The translations under genes were made by a program, and so were the position numbers. From contig NC_085138.1 of NCBI RefSeq assembly GCF_035046485.1, positions 93,099,266 to 93,163,265 of the forward strand: a stretch of 64,000 nt of DNA. Reading direction: 5' to 3'. Source of the stretch: Aedes albopictus (Eukaryota > Arthropoda > Insecta > Diptera > Culicidae). A model generated the notes under the pieces. That model did no database searches and had not been told where the DNA came from. It saw only the letters and a list, made by a program, of their open reading frames with translations. Of the stretch, positions 9,432-19,254 are shown one piece after another (the first letter of the stretch is position 1; every line of letters begins with the position of its first letter).

Positions 9432-10975
9432 TTATGTAAACAGTAATGAGCAATTGTATTTGTAGTTGTATTGTCTGTGTTGAGCGGCAGCCCAGGTGTG
9501 AATCTGAAGCTTTACCCAACACTTCGATATCGGAATAGCTGGCTCAGGGCCAATGAAGTCATGTGTTGCTCCAGTGCGAGCTAACTCATCAGCCAATTCA
9601 TTTCCAGCGAAGGAAGAATGGCCAGGTACCCATACAAGGTGAACAGCGTTTGCTGAATTCAGCTCCTCGATTTGAGTTCTACAAACGGTAACTATCTTCG
9701 ACCTAGAGTTAGCCGAAGCAAGTGCTTTAATAGTAGCCTGGCTATCTGAACAGAAGTATATTACTTTGCCTATTACGTGCTGATACAGCCTTAGCTCACG
9801 AGAATATACACCAGCTCCTGCTCGACCTTCGAGAAGGGAGCCATCAGTGTAACATACGATGCCGTCTGAAATACTTCTCTCCGGATAACCAGATGTCCAC
9901 TCTTCCCGGGAAGGGAATTTCGTGGAAAATGTTCTATATGGAAAATTACAACTCATTGTGAGATCGCTTGGAGCAAGGACAATTTTGTGCCAATTCACCA
10001 AAAGTGGAAACAACGAGGTGTGTGTAGATGTGCGGTTCACAGGAGTTTCCTCTAGTAGACCGAGTACCCGTAGACGATAAGTGCAATAAAGTGCTTCTTG
10101 TTTGAGATGAATGTGTAGTGGAGCAACGTCACAGAGAGCTTCGAGCGCTGCCGTGGGAATTGAGGAGAACGCTCCAGACATCGCCATTAGGCACATCCTC
10201 TAAGAAAAGACCCAAGCAGGATTGCTTTTGAGCGAATGTTTCCTCGATATCGTAAACAACCTTGTGTAAAAGAATCACAGTGTACTTACCAGATTGGTAG
10301 GCATGTTGGTTCACATGAAGAGGCACGTTGGCCAGATGAACATCACGGATGTGATAATCCGAAATGCGTTCTAAGAATTTCAGAAGAAAAGAGGTCAAAC
10401 TGATTGGTCTGAAACTCTTTGCTTCTTCATACGACGCACGACCCAATTCCGGAATGAACTTCACAGTAATATCCCGCCAAGATTTGGGAATGTACCATGT
10501 AGCAAAACTGCAAGCATGTAATTGTTTCAAAACATGTTTGAAATGATCAAATCCCTTCTGAAACAAAATAGGATGAATCAGATCTGCTCCAGGAGATTTG
10601 AAAGGAGCAAAGCTATTAAGTGCCCATTCAATCGATTCTAAAGTTATGATACTCCGAGCCGAGGCCAGGGAATCATAACTACAGTGAAGTATGTGCTGAA
10701 TAAGCATTCCAGAACTTCCTCATCAGAGGAAGTCAGATCGCCATTTGGTAAACGAAGTTCGTTCACTCGGAAATTTATAGATTTCGCAAGGATTTTGTTT
10801 AACCGAATGACTTCACTCAAACTGGAAACATTTGTACAAAGGTTTTTCCAGCCGGTTCGTTCAGCAGACCGGAGAGCTTTCCTGTAGGTCTCGCGAGCCA
10901 ACCTGAATGCCTCCGAACCAGCCGAACGTCGTCTGTTCCAACTCTTTCTACATTCGGCCAGAAGATCGACATTCT
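9432..10975 (-). pseudogene. Broken LINE (non-LTR retrotransposon) pol: reverse transcriptase and RNase H
   Basis: Three minus-strand frames in order form one decayed ORF2. Frame 10644-11003 covers the linker ahead of the RT, with SWNRRR and a Y-KALRSAERTGW run. Frame 10129-10707 is the RT fingers: KSPGADLIHPILFQKG, RPISLTSFLLKFLERI, NQHAYQSGKYT, ending CLGLFLED at the start of catalytic motif A. Frame 9432-10196 opens in the conserved post-RT segment (GAFSSIPTAALEAL, then a YRL motif). It then carries RNase H: YTDGS (residue 118), SDSQA (151), WVPGHSSFAGNELADELA (203). The RT palm with its YADD motif is therefore deleted at about 10195-10205, with loss of frame. The RNase H also seems to lack the segment holding its catalytic Glu (between about residues 140 and 150). 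The RNase H layout fits the I/LOA group. The 5' end is truncated at the BEL junction. Confidence 0.88.
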
Positions 10976-11427
10976 CAACGGTTTGTGTATCGGACTGACC
11001 CAACGGCGCCGCTGGAATCGTACCTGATGGATGTGGTCACTTTCGGATCAACCTTCTCCCTCACAATAGCGCAATTCGTGAAGAATACGAATCCCAACCG
11101 GTTCACACAGGAATATCCCAGAGCAGTCCACAACCACTACGTGGACGACCTTGACAGCTTTGCTACCACTGAAGAAGCTGCCCAAGTCGCGTCGCAGGTA
11201 AAAGAGATCCATCAACATGGTGGGTTCGAGATCAGAAATTGATGCAGTAACCAACGAGTCGTCTTGGAACAACTTAGAGAGGTCAAGAAACAAACCGTCA
11301 TCGATCTTACCTCCGGTACCGATACACAGTCGGAACGGGTCTTCGGAAATATGTGGGATACACAAGATGACGAATTCCGATTCAGCACTGCTTTTCCCGA
11401 CGATATAACCCAACTACGAATGCTTAA

Positions 11428-11776
11428 GGCGAAAGTGGAAGCATTTCCTCACGTTTTGATTTTTTATTTTTTATTAAATAACGAAGCAATATTTTCAAAA
11501 TCGGTTTTCGTGCACATGTAGAGTATGGAACAAGGTATCTTCTGAATTTTTTTGAGGTGGAAAATGTTTTCCATTTTTGCAGAAACCATTTTTTTGTGGA
11601 ATTTTGTTCAAAAATGGTTTCTGGAAAAACGAAAAACATTTTCCACTACAAAAAAATTCAGGAGATACCTTGATCCATACTCTACATGTGCACGAAAACC
11701 GATTTTGAAAATATTGCTTCGTTATTTAATAAAAAATAAAAAAACCAAAAAGTGAGGAAATGCTTCCAGTTTCGCC
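11428..11776. mobile_element. Foldback MITE with TTAA duplication inside BEL pol
   Basis: TTAA at 11424-11427 and 11777-11780. Inverted arms of about 170 bp start GGCGAAAGTGGAAGCATTTC and include AATAACGAAGCAATATTTTC, AAATCGGTTTTCGTGCACATG and AACATTTTCCA segments. Removing the element and one TTAA restores the BEL reading frame, which confirms both the boundaries and the insertion. A 5' fragment of the same family lies at 50427-50522. TTAA targets suggest piggyBac mobilisation. Confidence 0.88.
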
Positions 11777-12186
11777 TTAACACCAAACCGACTAAACGGC
11801 AACTAGCGCGGTGCGTCATGTCGTTTTTCGATCCTCAAGGGTTTTTGGCGCCATACCTGACATTCGGGAAAGTTCTGCTACACGACACCTGACGCGAAGG
11901 AATTGGTTGGGATGAACAGAGTTGCGACGGAACGTATCGAGCAATGGAAGCACTGTCTAGAGATGCTGGCCATAATCAACCAAGTGCACATACCGAGATG
12001 GTATTTCTCCATGCATGATCTTACGACTCTGGACACCCACACGTTCGTGGACGCGTGTTTCGTAATTCCGGATTGCGAATCCCTACGGACCAGCAGAGGT
12101 GGCATTCGTAGCAGCGAAGATCAAGGTAGCCCCCGTCAAACCAACAACTATGCCCCGTATGGAACTCATGGCTTGCGTGCTCGGAG

Positions 12187-12338
12187 CAAGCCCGTGTAGA
12201 AGGGTGGGGGGGAGATGGGTGTTGGTTTGGGTGTTAAACCACCCCCATTACCGACGCTCCATACACTAGGCGCCCCTCCGCCTTTTGCCAAAATTGGGAA
12301 AAACCCCTCCCTTGGTGCCACTTCTGTGCACGGGCCTG
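12187..12338 (-). mobile_element. hAT-type MITE, copy 2, inside BEL pol
   Basis: GCTCGGAG at 12179-12186 and 12339-12346 is an exact 8-bp duplication. Ends are CAAGCCCGTG and CACGGGCCTG; length 152 bp. The body is the reverse complement of copy 1 (1099-1251), sharing CACTAGGCGCCCCTCCGCC and GGGAAAAACCCCTCCCTTGG. Excision with one duplication rejoins the BEL frame between the LMACVLG motif and its continuation. Confidence 0.9.
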
Positions 12339-12894
12339 GCTCGGAGTACGGCTGGCCAAATTCGTTCTCGATGGACATTCACTTCCAGTTCGGAAACAAT
12401 TCTTCTGGAGTGACTCCGAAATTGCAATGAGTTGGATTAACGCGGATCCCCGGAAGTATTGTCCTTTTGTTGCCTTTCGAGTGGGAGAAATTTTGGAAAA
12501 ATCTAATCGCGAGGAATGGCACAGGGTGTCATCCAAGCTAAACCCGGCAGACGAAGCAACCAAGTGGGGATCAGTACTGTACTTCGACAAGAACAGTATT
12601 TGGTACAGCGGACCTTAATTTCTTCGTCACTCTGAACTTCAATGACCATCGAGGAAAAACTATGATAAGGTAACGGACGGAATACGCGTCTGTTATGTTC
12701 ACCGCAATCTAGACATACCAGAGCAGTTGCTGGATGTCGAAAGGTTCTCTTAATGGAAAAAGATGTAACGCGTGATGGCCTATGTTTGTCGATGTGGCAA
12801 CAATTGTCGAACGTCAAATACTGGTCAAGAGCGGAAATCGATCACCTGACGGAGTTGGAGTTGCAGAAAGCTGAGGAATAAATAAAAAGAAAAT

Positions 12895-13003
12895 CGCGTT
12901 AAGTGCTGTTCCTTTGAATTCTACTAAGAATTTGCATCCTTTGACAGATACGTATTTCGACCTCAACTGTAAGGTCGTCTTCAGTGTCTTGTACTTGACT
13001 CGA
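12895..13003 (+). repeat. Interspersed repeat with GACCTCAACTGTAAGGTC hairpin
   Basis: Runs from CGCGTTAAGTGCTG through CTACTAAGAATTT, TTTGACAGATACGTATTTCG, the GACCTCAACTGTAAGGTC inverted repeat and GTCTTCAGTGTC. An inverted copy lies at 51961-52053, and its first part recurs near 55335. Class unassigned. Confidence 0.55.
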
Positions 13004-13033
13004 AATACACACCAGTTATTATTTAACGTTTTT

Positions 13034-14660
13034 GCCTTTCTCGTACACTAAGTGTTCTGGAAAGGCTATATGTTCGAGTCACATATACCAATCAACTCAG
13101 CTCGACGAATTGAAGTGATGTATGAGTGTGTATGTGTGTGTGAGTATGTGTGTGTAAAAAAAAAACTCATATCACTTTTTGGCAGTAAACCTCAACCGAT
13201 TTTAATGACCAACGGTTCATTCGACGCGGAATCTGGTCCCATTGTTTCGTATTGAAAATGGTTCGGATCGGTCCAGCCGTTCCGGAGTTATTACCATTTA
13301 GGTGTTCTGGACCAGGACTCCAGGAAGGGGCCAGATATGAAAATGCAGCAAACCCATACATGCGACACATCAAACCGCGGCATTTTCGAACATCTGATCA
13401 ACGGAATGCAAGAAAATAGTCTAAGACCATGTCTGAACCGGTAGTGTTCCGCAATCGATTCCGGGTGTCCTGCCGGAAGTGGCTAAATATAGAAATGAAC
13501 CAAACCCACGCATGCGACATTTCAAATCACGGCTTTTTAGGTAACGTGATGAACAGTATGCAAGGAAATTTTCTCAGACCATATTTGGGACAGCCAGTTG
13601 TGTGCCGGAACCGGTTCCGAGTGTCCCGCCGGAAGTGACCAAATATAAAGATGAACCAAAACTATGCATGCGACACCTCAAATCACGGCTTTTTTGATAA
13701 CGCGATGAACAGTTGGCAAGGAAATAATCTTAGATCTTACCGGAAATATAGAAATGAACGAAACCCATGCATGCGACACCTCAAATCGCGGCTTTTTCGA
13801 TAACCTTATGAACGGTAAACAAGCAAATAGGCTCAGACCACATTAGAGACCATCCGGTTATGAGCCGGAGCCGGTATTGGTTGTCCCACCGGAAATGGTC
13901 AAATATAAAAGTGAACTAAACCAACTACACCTCAAATCACGGCTCTTAAGGTACCGTGATGAACAGTTAGCAAGAAAATAGTCTCAGACCATATTTGGGA
14001 CAACCGATTGTATTCCTAAACCGGCTCCGGGTGTTCCATTGTAAGTGGCCAAAAATAAAATTAAACCAAGCCCATACATGTGACACATCGAATCAAGGCT
14101 GTTTGATAACGGTGATAACCAATGTTCAAGAAAATAGGCTTAAACCACAAGAGATTATCAGTAGCGTTCTGGAACCGGTTCCAGGTGTCTCGATGAAAGT
14201 GGTAAAATAAAAAAGGGAAGCAAGCCACACATGAAATAGCGGCTATTTTGATTATCTGATGATCGATCAGCAAGAAAATAGCCTCAGGCAACATGTAAGA
14301 CTAGTAATAGTGTTGGTGTTTAATGAGCACTTCCATAGTTATTACCTGATAGTTTTCTCGGTCAATGATCATTTTGCATGTGTATATCGTGTGGCAGCTA
14401 CGATGATACTCTAACCCCAAGGAAGTCAAGGAAATTTCCTTTGCGATCCTGGAATAACCGGGATTCGAATCCACCACCCTCATCATGCCCGGTTGAGGCT
14501 GTTTCTTCCGGAAGTAGCCAATTATAAAAATGAGACACATCCAATCTTGGCTCTTTCAATAACCTGCAGTAGCAACGAGTAGCAAAAAATATCTTTAGAT
14601 CACATAAGAAACTAACGGTGGTTATTTGCAACTGGATCCGGGAGTCCCACAGAAATTGCT
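13034..14660 (-). mobile_element. 155-bp tandem-repeat element, copy 1 (possible Helentron/DINE-like)
   Basis: The left end is GCCTTTCTCGTACACTAAG, then a CGAGTCACATATA segment, a TG microsatellite (about 13115-13157) and a unique part. At least seven diverged units of about 154 bp follow; CATGCGACACATCAAATC-type words recur near 13361, 13511, 13667, 13770, 13925, 14078 and 14230, with one unit shortened to about 102 bp. Each unit carries CCGGAACCGGTTCCGG and CCGGAAGTGGCCAAATAT variants. Copy 2 at 36480-38001 has the same order inverted. A SINE interrupts it at 14305-14505. Frames inside are by-products. Confidence 0.75.
14305..14505 (-). mobile_element. Feilai-like SINE fragment
   Basis: On the minus strand the B-box-like GGATTCGAATCCCGG leads into the body also seen at 7871-8111 (GGAAATTTCCTTGACTTCC, CACACGATATACACATGC, GGAAGTGCTCATTA). 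The 3' triplet tail is missing. It splits the last units of the 155-bp array. Confidence 0.65.
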
Positions 14661-15745
14661 TAGCTGAACTTAGCTTGATTGACCGCCTGTGGATGCTACT
14701 CCAATATCGCCAGTCCAGAAACACTCACACAAGGAACCAATGCGATATCTGCCGGGGACTAGTAGGCATCTTTGGTGTGTGAGTGTAAGTGGTCTTCTAT
14801 TTTTGGGCAACAATGGCGCCTGCAACGCACAGTGGGGAAAAACCGACCCAAAAAGGCACCTAATTATTTGAAGTCCATCTTTTCCGAATGGAAAAATGAA
14901 TCGATTGGTGATAGTTTCGTTCACCGGAATTGAGTGTAAGTGTCCATTTTGCCCCATTTTCCCCTAAAAAACACTGTTTTTCTGAATTAAATAATGGTTT
15001 CAACTGATTGCGGCTAACCATCAAATTTTTTATTGATGTAAAATTGACAGGTGCATTATATGGGGCATACGTCGATATGTATCATTGACTGGAAGTGCCC
15101 ATTTTGCCTCATTTTCCCCTGAAAATACTGTCTTTCTGGATTAAAAAAATAGTTTCAATTGATTGCGGCTAACCAACCATTTTTTTCTTGATGTAGGATT
15201 GACAGGTGCATTTTATGCGACACACCTCGATTTGTGTCATTGACTGAAAGTCAGGTAAAAATTGGTTGGTGAGCCGCAATCAGTTGAAACTATTTTTTAA
15301 TCCAGAAAAACAGTATTCTTAGGGGAAAATGAGACAAAATGGGCACTTCCAGTCAAGATTCCAGTACAGATCGAGGTATGCCCCATAGAATGCACCTGTC
15401 AATTTTACATCAATAAAAAATTGGTTGGTTAGCCGCAATCAGTTGAAACCATTATTTAATTCAGAAAAACAGTGTTTTTAGGGGAAAATGGGCCAAAATG
15501 GACACTTACACTTGATTCCGGTGAATGAAACTCCAATCGATTCCTTGACATTTTTTTATTCGGAAAAGATGGACTTTAAAGATCGCAATCAGCCGCAATA
15601 ATTAGGTGCCTTTTTGGGTCGGTTTTTTCCCCACTGTGCAACGTCAGGTTGCAGGTTAATGTGTGAAAGGGAAGGAAGTGATGATTGCAATCGTTTGTTC
15701 ACACATTGGTGCGTGGATGCCAGGCGAATCAAAATCGTATGGGAA
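14660..15745 (+). repeat. Interspersed repeat family A, copy 1 (split)
   Basis: Segments 14660-14827 and 15639-15745 together match the inverted copy at 45795-46135: TTGATTGACCGCC, GGATGCTACTCCAATATCGC, ATATCTGCCGGGGACTA, ACAATGGCGCCTGC, then CGTCAGGTTGCAGG, GATGATTGCAATCGTTTG, CACATTGGTGCGTGGATGCC. The 0.8 kb between is the Transib-like insertion. Function and class are unknown. Confidence 0.7.
14828..15638. mobile_element. Transib-like foldback element
   Basis: The 811-bp element begins CACAGTGGGGAAAAACCGAC and ends GTCGGTTTTTTCCCCACTGTG, flanked by CAACG at 14823-14827 and 15639-15643. CACAGTG ends with a 5-bp duplication are diagnostic of Transib; the end equals the V(D)J recombination-signal heptamer. 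Arms contain two diverged direct copies of a block of about 160-200 bp (CCATTTTGCCYCATTTTCCCCT, TTTCAACTGATTGCGGCTAACC, TTGACAGGTGCATT), mirrored in the other arm. No transposase is encoded. Copy 2 of the host repeat (45795-46135) lacks the insertion. Confidence 0.85.
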
Positions 15746-16455
15746 AATTATAATTTGATCGCACAACACCGAATAAATTTTTTTCAATCCCTTTCTGCAT
15801 CCACAATTTGGGTACGACTGGTTGCACTCTCGTGCTTTGTATTGCGATTGAAATTTGAATGGGATTTAGTATGTGAAATTTCCAATTCCGGTATTTTTCT
15901 AATTAGATGATCGAATTATACATGAATCGTGTTACCAAGTATACTAATAAAATAGATCCTAAAGTGTACATAAAAACTTTGTCGAAGACCGTAAAGTGAT
16001 TTGTGATTGTAAATAAAGTTATTTCCTGGCATGTAAGTATGGTCTTGATATTGATCAGTATCCAGTGTAAATGTGATCAATAAGTGCCCCATTTCGACGA
16101 CGGCTTTGATACTTTTCTAGATAAAGTATTCTCAGGATTCAGGAATATTTCGGCAAACGTTGACAGAAAGGTCATGAGAACATATTCGACGAGAAAGGCA
16201 CTATCACCACTAGGTGGATTAATCTGGGTTTTGCTTATTATGCAGGGGGCTTTCCATAACGGAGTTTGGTATTCTGCTGCTGTTTTCTCCTGCTCAGGTA
16301 TTCAGTTCAAGTCGGGGGAAACTTTTACCGCGAAGAAAGTAATCGTCATAACTTCAAATTGCCTGATAATGCCTGATTGTTGAGTAATGCTAGAAAAAAA
16401 AACAACAAACTGTAACTTTTTGTAGTACTCTGTTAATAAACGTGTATGTTCGAGC
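15746..16455. other. Unassigned sequence
   Basis: No gene recognised. A frame of about 99 codons (plus, 16084-16383) has no family features. The words GACGAGAAAGGCACTATCACC and CACTAGGTGGATTAATC near 16190-16225 look like part of an interspersed repeat, but I see no second copy here. Confidence 0.35.
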
Positions 16456-16841
16456 AAAGGCGGAAAACAAAATGATAACAAGTTCTGTTACCTGGTTATC
16501 ATTCGTTTGATAATAGAGTTTGTTATCATTTAGGTTGAATTAAGAGCCAAACTTTCGTAATATAGTCGCATTGAAGGTGGAAAGCTGAATCTATTTTTAG
16601 ATTCGAGGTTCATCAGACTCACAGTTTTGGAAAAGTTTTGACATATGCGTTTGGAAGCTGATAACATATTTTGTTATCATTTAGAATTTATATGTTATCG
16701 CGATAGACTAAAATTATCGATAACTAAATTTGTTATCATTTGGTTATCATCAATTGAAGAAGATGATAACTAAAATAACAAAATGATAACACCGATAATA
16801 TAGTTTGTTATCAAAGTGATATCACTTTGTTATCCGCCTTT
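16456..16841. mobile_element. GATAA-rich MITE
   Basis: Ends are AAAGGCGGAAAACAAAATGATA and, inverted, AAAGGCGGATAACAAAGTGATA. About nine copies of TGATAAC or GTTATCA lie between, in both orientations (for example near 16472, 16494, 16519, 16672, 16730, 16761, 16781 and 16806). No ORF. The target duplication is not clear. Confidence 0.65.
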
Positions 16842-18239
16842 ACTGTGCTTAAAATTAATTTAACATGTAGATCAAGATATGTACAATGGAAACTATACCT
16901 GCATACTAATGCAATAAGGAATCAAGGAACCGACCCTATCCAAGGAGAAGATCCTATAAAATCTCAAGAAAGCTATTATCCACCTGTATAAATACCACTA
17001 GTGTGCACTGCATAAACACTGATTTCAATAACGACAACATCCTTTCAAAATGTTTACGTAACTGGTGAAGCAATGAAAAATATCGTTGAGCTTCCATCTG
17101 CCTTTGATGTGACACAGGCATTCAATCCAAAGACGACGACAACTGTCGTTTCAGCCCTCTCACGTGGCCCCATTCTCCTTGGTGTGGGGTTGGAAAATCC
17201 TTGGCACGAACAAAAGGTATTGAAACAATATTGATTTGTCGTCTGTGGGGTGTGCTGGGGACAGGTTCTGTGATTTGAACTGTCAAATGAATGTACATAC
17301 ATTAGCATATATGTCGTACCTACCTACAATGGATGGCGAATGCCAGCTGCACTTAATGGCGTCTAGACGACGTCATCGACGATTATGTACGACCGACCGA
17401 CGTCGGTTGATACGATTACGGGGATTTGCACAGTGCTGTTTATTGAATCAACAACTGTTTGGATTTCACGGACGGTTCGCAAGTATAAGTTACACAACTA
17501 TCGTCATATTTCTGCATTTAGAAAAGACTTAGAAAAGCAACCGTAAAACATGCAGTACAGTTCAACACCAAGCCCGGAGCGCGGTATTAACATGAAAAAT
17601 GTACGGAATTCCGCCATCTTCTTCAATCCAAAGCAAATGCTCCTCTCAAGTAGGTACCAAGCACGATGGAGCAAATCCCATCCATTGGCGGATTTTCCAG
17701 CTTGGCCATCGTTCCGAGTGGGATCTCGTTCAGTACCCTCCGCTTCAATTGCGAAGCAGCAGCGTGGAGCACCAGGATGCAACGTGTCCGAAGCAGAAGG
17801 AATCTTGATCAATTCACCTAATAGCTGTTTTTGTGCTGCGAGTCCTGAGTTCAATTCCCGATCTTTCTTCGTATATTTTATCTTCCATTCTTCATTTTCG
17901 CTCTCTTGTGAACGAGCTATGGTATCGTCATTTCCTCCTCGTTCTCCTCATTGACCAAATTGACGTAACAGACGCCTAAGTTTGAAGATCACTTACACTT
18001 ACGCACTTTAAGATGCCTGTTGGTCTCAAGCTCTAGCTCTAGCTCATTTTTTTGATGCACTTTAAGCCAAGTTTGGATCAATTACTCTTGAAAAAGTTTT
18101 ATAGCTGTTTTAAGATTTTATTCATGCATTATTTGCACGGCTTCGTTAAAATTTGTTCAGTTACATAGCAACTGTGATTTTTTTTAGAGGAAATAAAACC
18201 ATTCAGTCAAACCCAACAAAACGCAAGAAAACCCCACCC
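16842..18239. other. Non-repetitive stretch
   Basis: No repeat or gene recognised. TATAAATA at 16987-16994 is a good TATA-box word, but no ORF or transcription start can be tied to it. A tRNA-like word GAGTTCAATTCCCG at about 17846-17859 may be a remnant SINE B-box. Frames of up to 134 codons near 17550-17954 overlap on both strands without family features. Confidence 0.35.
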
Positions 18240-18790
18240 TAGAAGGGGTGAAATTGTATCGCTTACTTCAACGCGCTACACTCCACTCGAGCCCAGCCGG
18301 GGTCTGTACGTACATAAATACACCACCACGACCGTGGCGTTGGCGTTGTTGGTACTCATCGCCGGGTGGGGCGCTAAAAGCACCACAAAAAGCTTTTGCT
18401 CTGATCCATGTCGGATCACGGGGTTTCCGTTTCAATCCGGTGGCGTGGCGATGCGATGGTGCCCCATCATCGTGTCGGACGGTCCGTCGCTTCCATGGAA
18501 CGTGAGACTCGGTCACGGGTGCATTTTCAAGCGAAGGCTTTTTAAGAATTGCTTCCATGCTGGCAGCAGCAGCAGAGGGGTCACGCGGAGAAGATCGGTG
18601 GCCGGCCATCCGTGAGGGTATTTTTACGCTGCTGCTGCTACTGCGGGTGGATAGACGCCCAGTCAGCTGGAGGCAAATGTTTACGGTCGATGAATGCAAA
18701 TGGATTGAGCCGTGTTTAGTTGCGCTGTTGGAAACGGCTGATTTTATTCATACTGAAAGGAAAGAAGATGTGCGTGGGGTGTTCTGAATA
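18240..18790. other. GC-richer single-copy island with unrecognised ORF
   Basis: Clearly GC-richer than its surroundings and free of visible repeats. A 143-codon minus-strand frame (18268-18699) is rich in S, R, P and A, with homopolymeric Ser and Ala runs encoded by CAG/CTG tracts, and shows no domain. A 93-codon plus-strand frame overlaps it, so neither stands out. It may be an unannotated exon, a UTR or regulatory sequence. Confidence 0.3.
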
Positions 18791-18869
18791 AAATCATCGG
18801 AAGAGTACTCTGATTCTGCTCTGTGCAATCGAAGCAGATTTTGAAATCAGAACTTAACATTTGCTTCCA

Positions 18870-19250
18870 AGAATGAAACCAAGAAAATAAAAATTGGAGT
18901 CAAAGATAAACTAAGACAATAAGACAAAAAAAAGAAAATCAACGAGATTACACTAAAATACGGGATACTAGAAGTGACAAGAAGGCAATAAGACATCAGA
19001 ACAAACAAGAAAATCAATAAGATACATTTTAAGACAAGCAGAGACAAAAAGAGACAAGAAAAGACATGAGAGATATAAAGAGTAACAAAAGAAAAAAAGT
19101 AATAAGAAGAGACAATAAGAGATAAGTGAAGTAAACAACAGAACAGAAAAATAAAAAAAAACAGACAAGAAGAAACTAGCAAAGATAAGAAGGCAGGAGA
19201 AAATACAATGAGACACTGAAAGATTCAAGAAGAGAACAAAATTAACTGAA
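18870..19250 (+). repeat. Purine-rich tract (AGACAAGA-like low complexity)
   Basis: The plus strand is dominated by A and G with recurring AGACAA, AATAAGA and GAGACA words. The reverse strand reads as a false 111-codon hydrophobic ORF (18847-19182). It immediately borders the 23-bp satellite. Confidence 0.7.
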
Positions 19251-19254
19251 CAAG

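Larger units (their letters stand above)
10976..12885 (+). pseudogene. BEL/Pao LTR-retrotransposon pol fragment (RT, RNase H, start of integrase)
   Basis: The plus strand begins inside the RT at QRFVYRTDP, followed by MDVVTFG, AQFVKNTN, the active-site YVDD (about 11139-11150), a VKEIHQHGGFEIRN run and ERVFGNMWD. After a MITE (11428-11776) it resumes with MSFFDPQGFLAPYLTFGKVL, a TFVDA RNase H-like motif and KVAPVKPTTMPRMELMACVLG. After a second MITE (12187-12338) come FWSDS, SWINADPRKY, FVAFRVGEILE, NPADEATKW and WYSGP, then a more broken stretch with HRNLDIPEQLLDVERFS. Order and motifs are those of BEL/Pao pol. One residue is missing just after YVDD, and there are in-frame stops and frameshifts. 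No LTRs, gag or protease were found. Confidence 0.9.

Noticed and set aside
9432..12885. A single retroelement spanning LINE and BEL parts
   Set aside because: The two parts lie on opposite strands and carry motifs of different superfamilies.
18847..19228. Hydrophobic, membrane-like minus-strand ORFs
   Set aside because: They come from the reverse strand of a purine-rich low-complexity tract (TTC/TTT codons).
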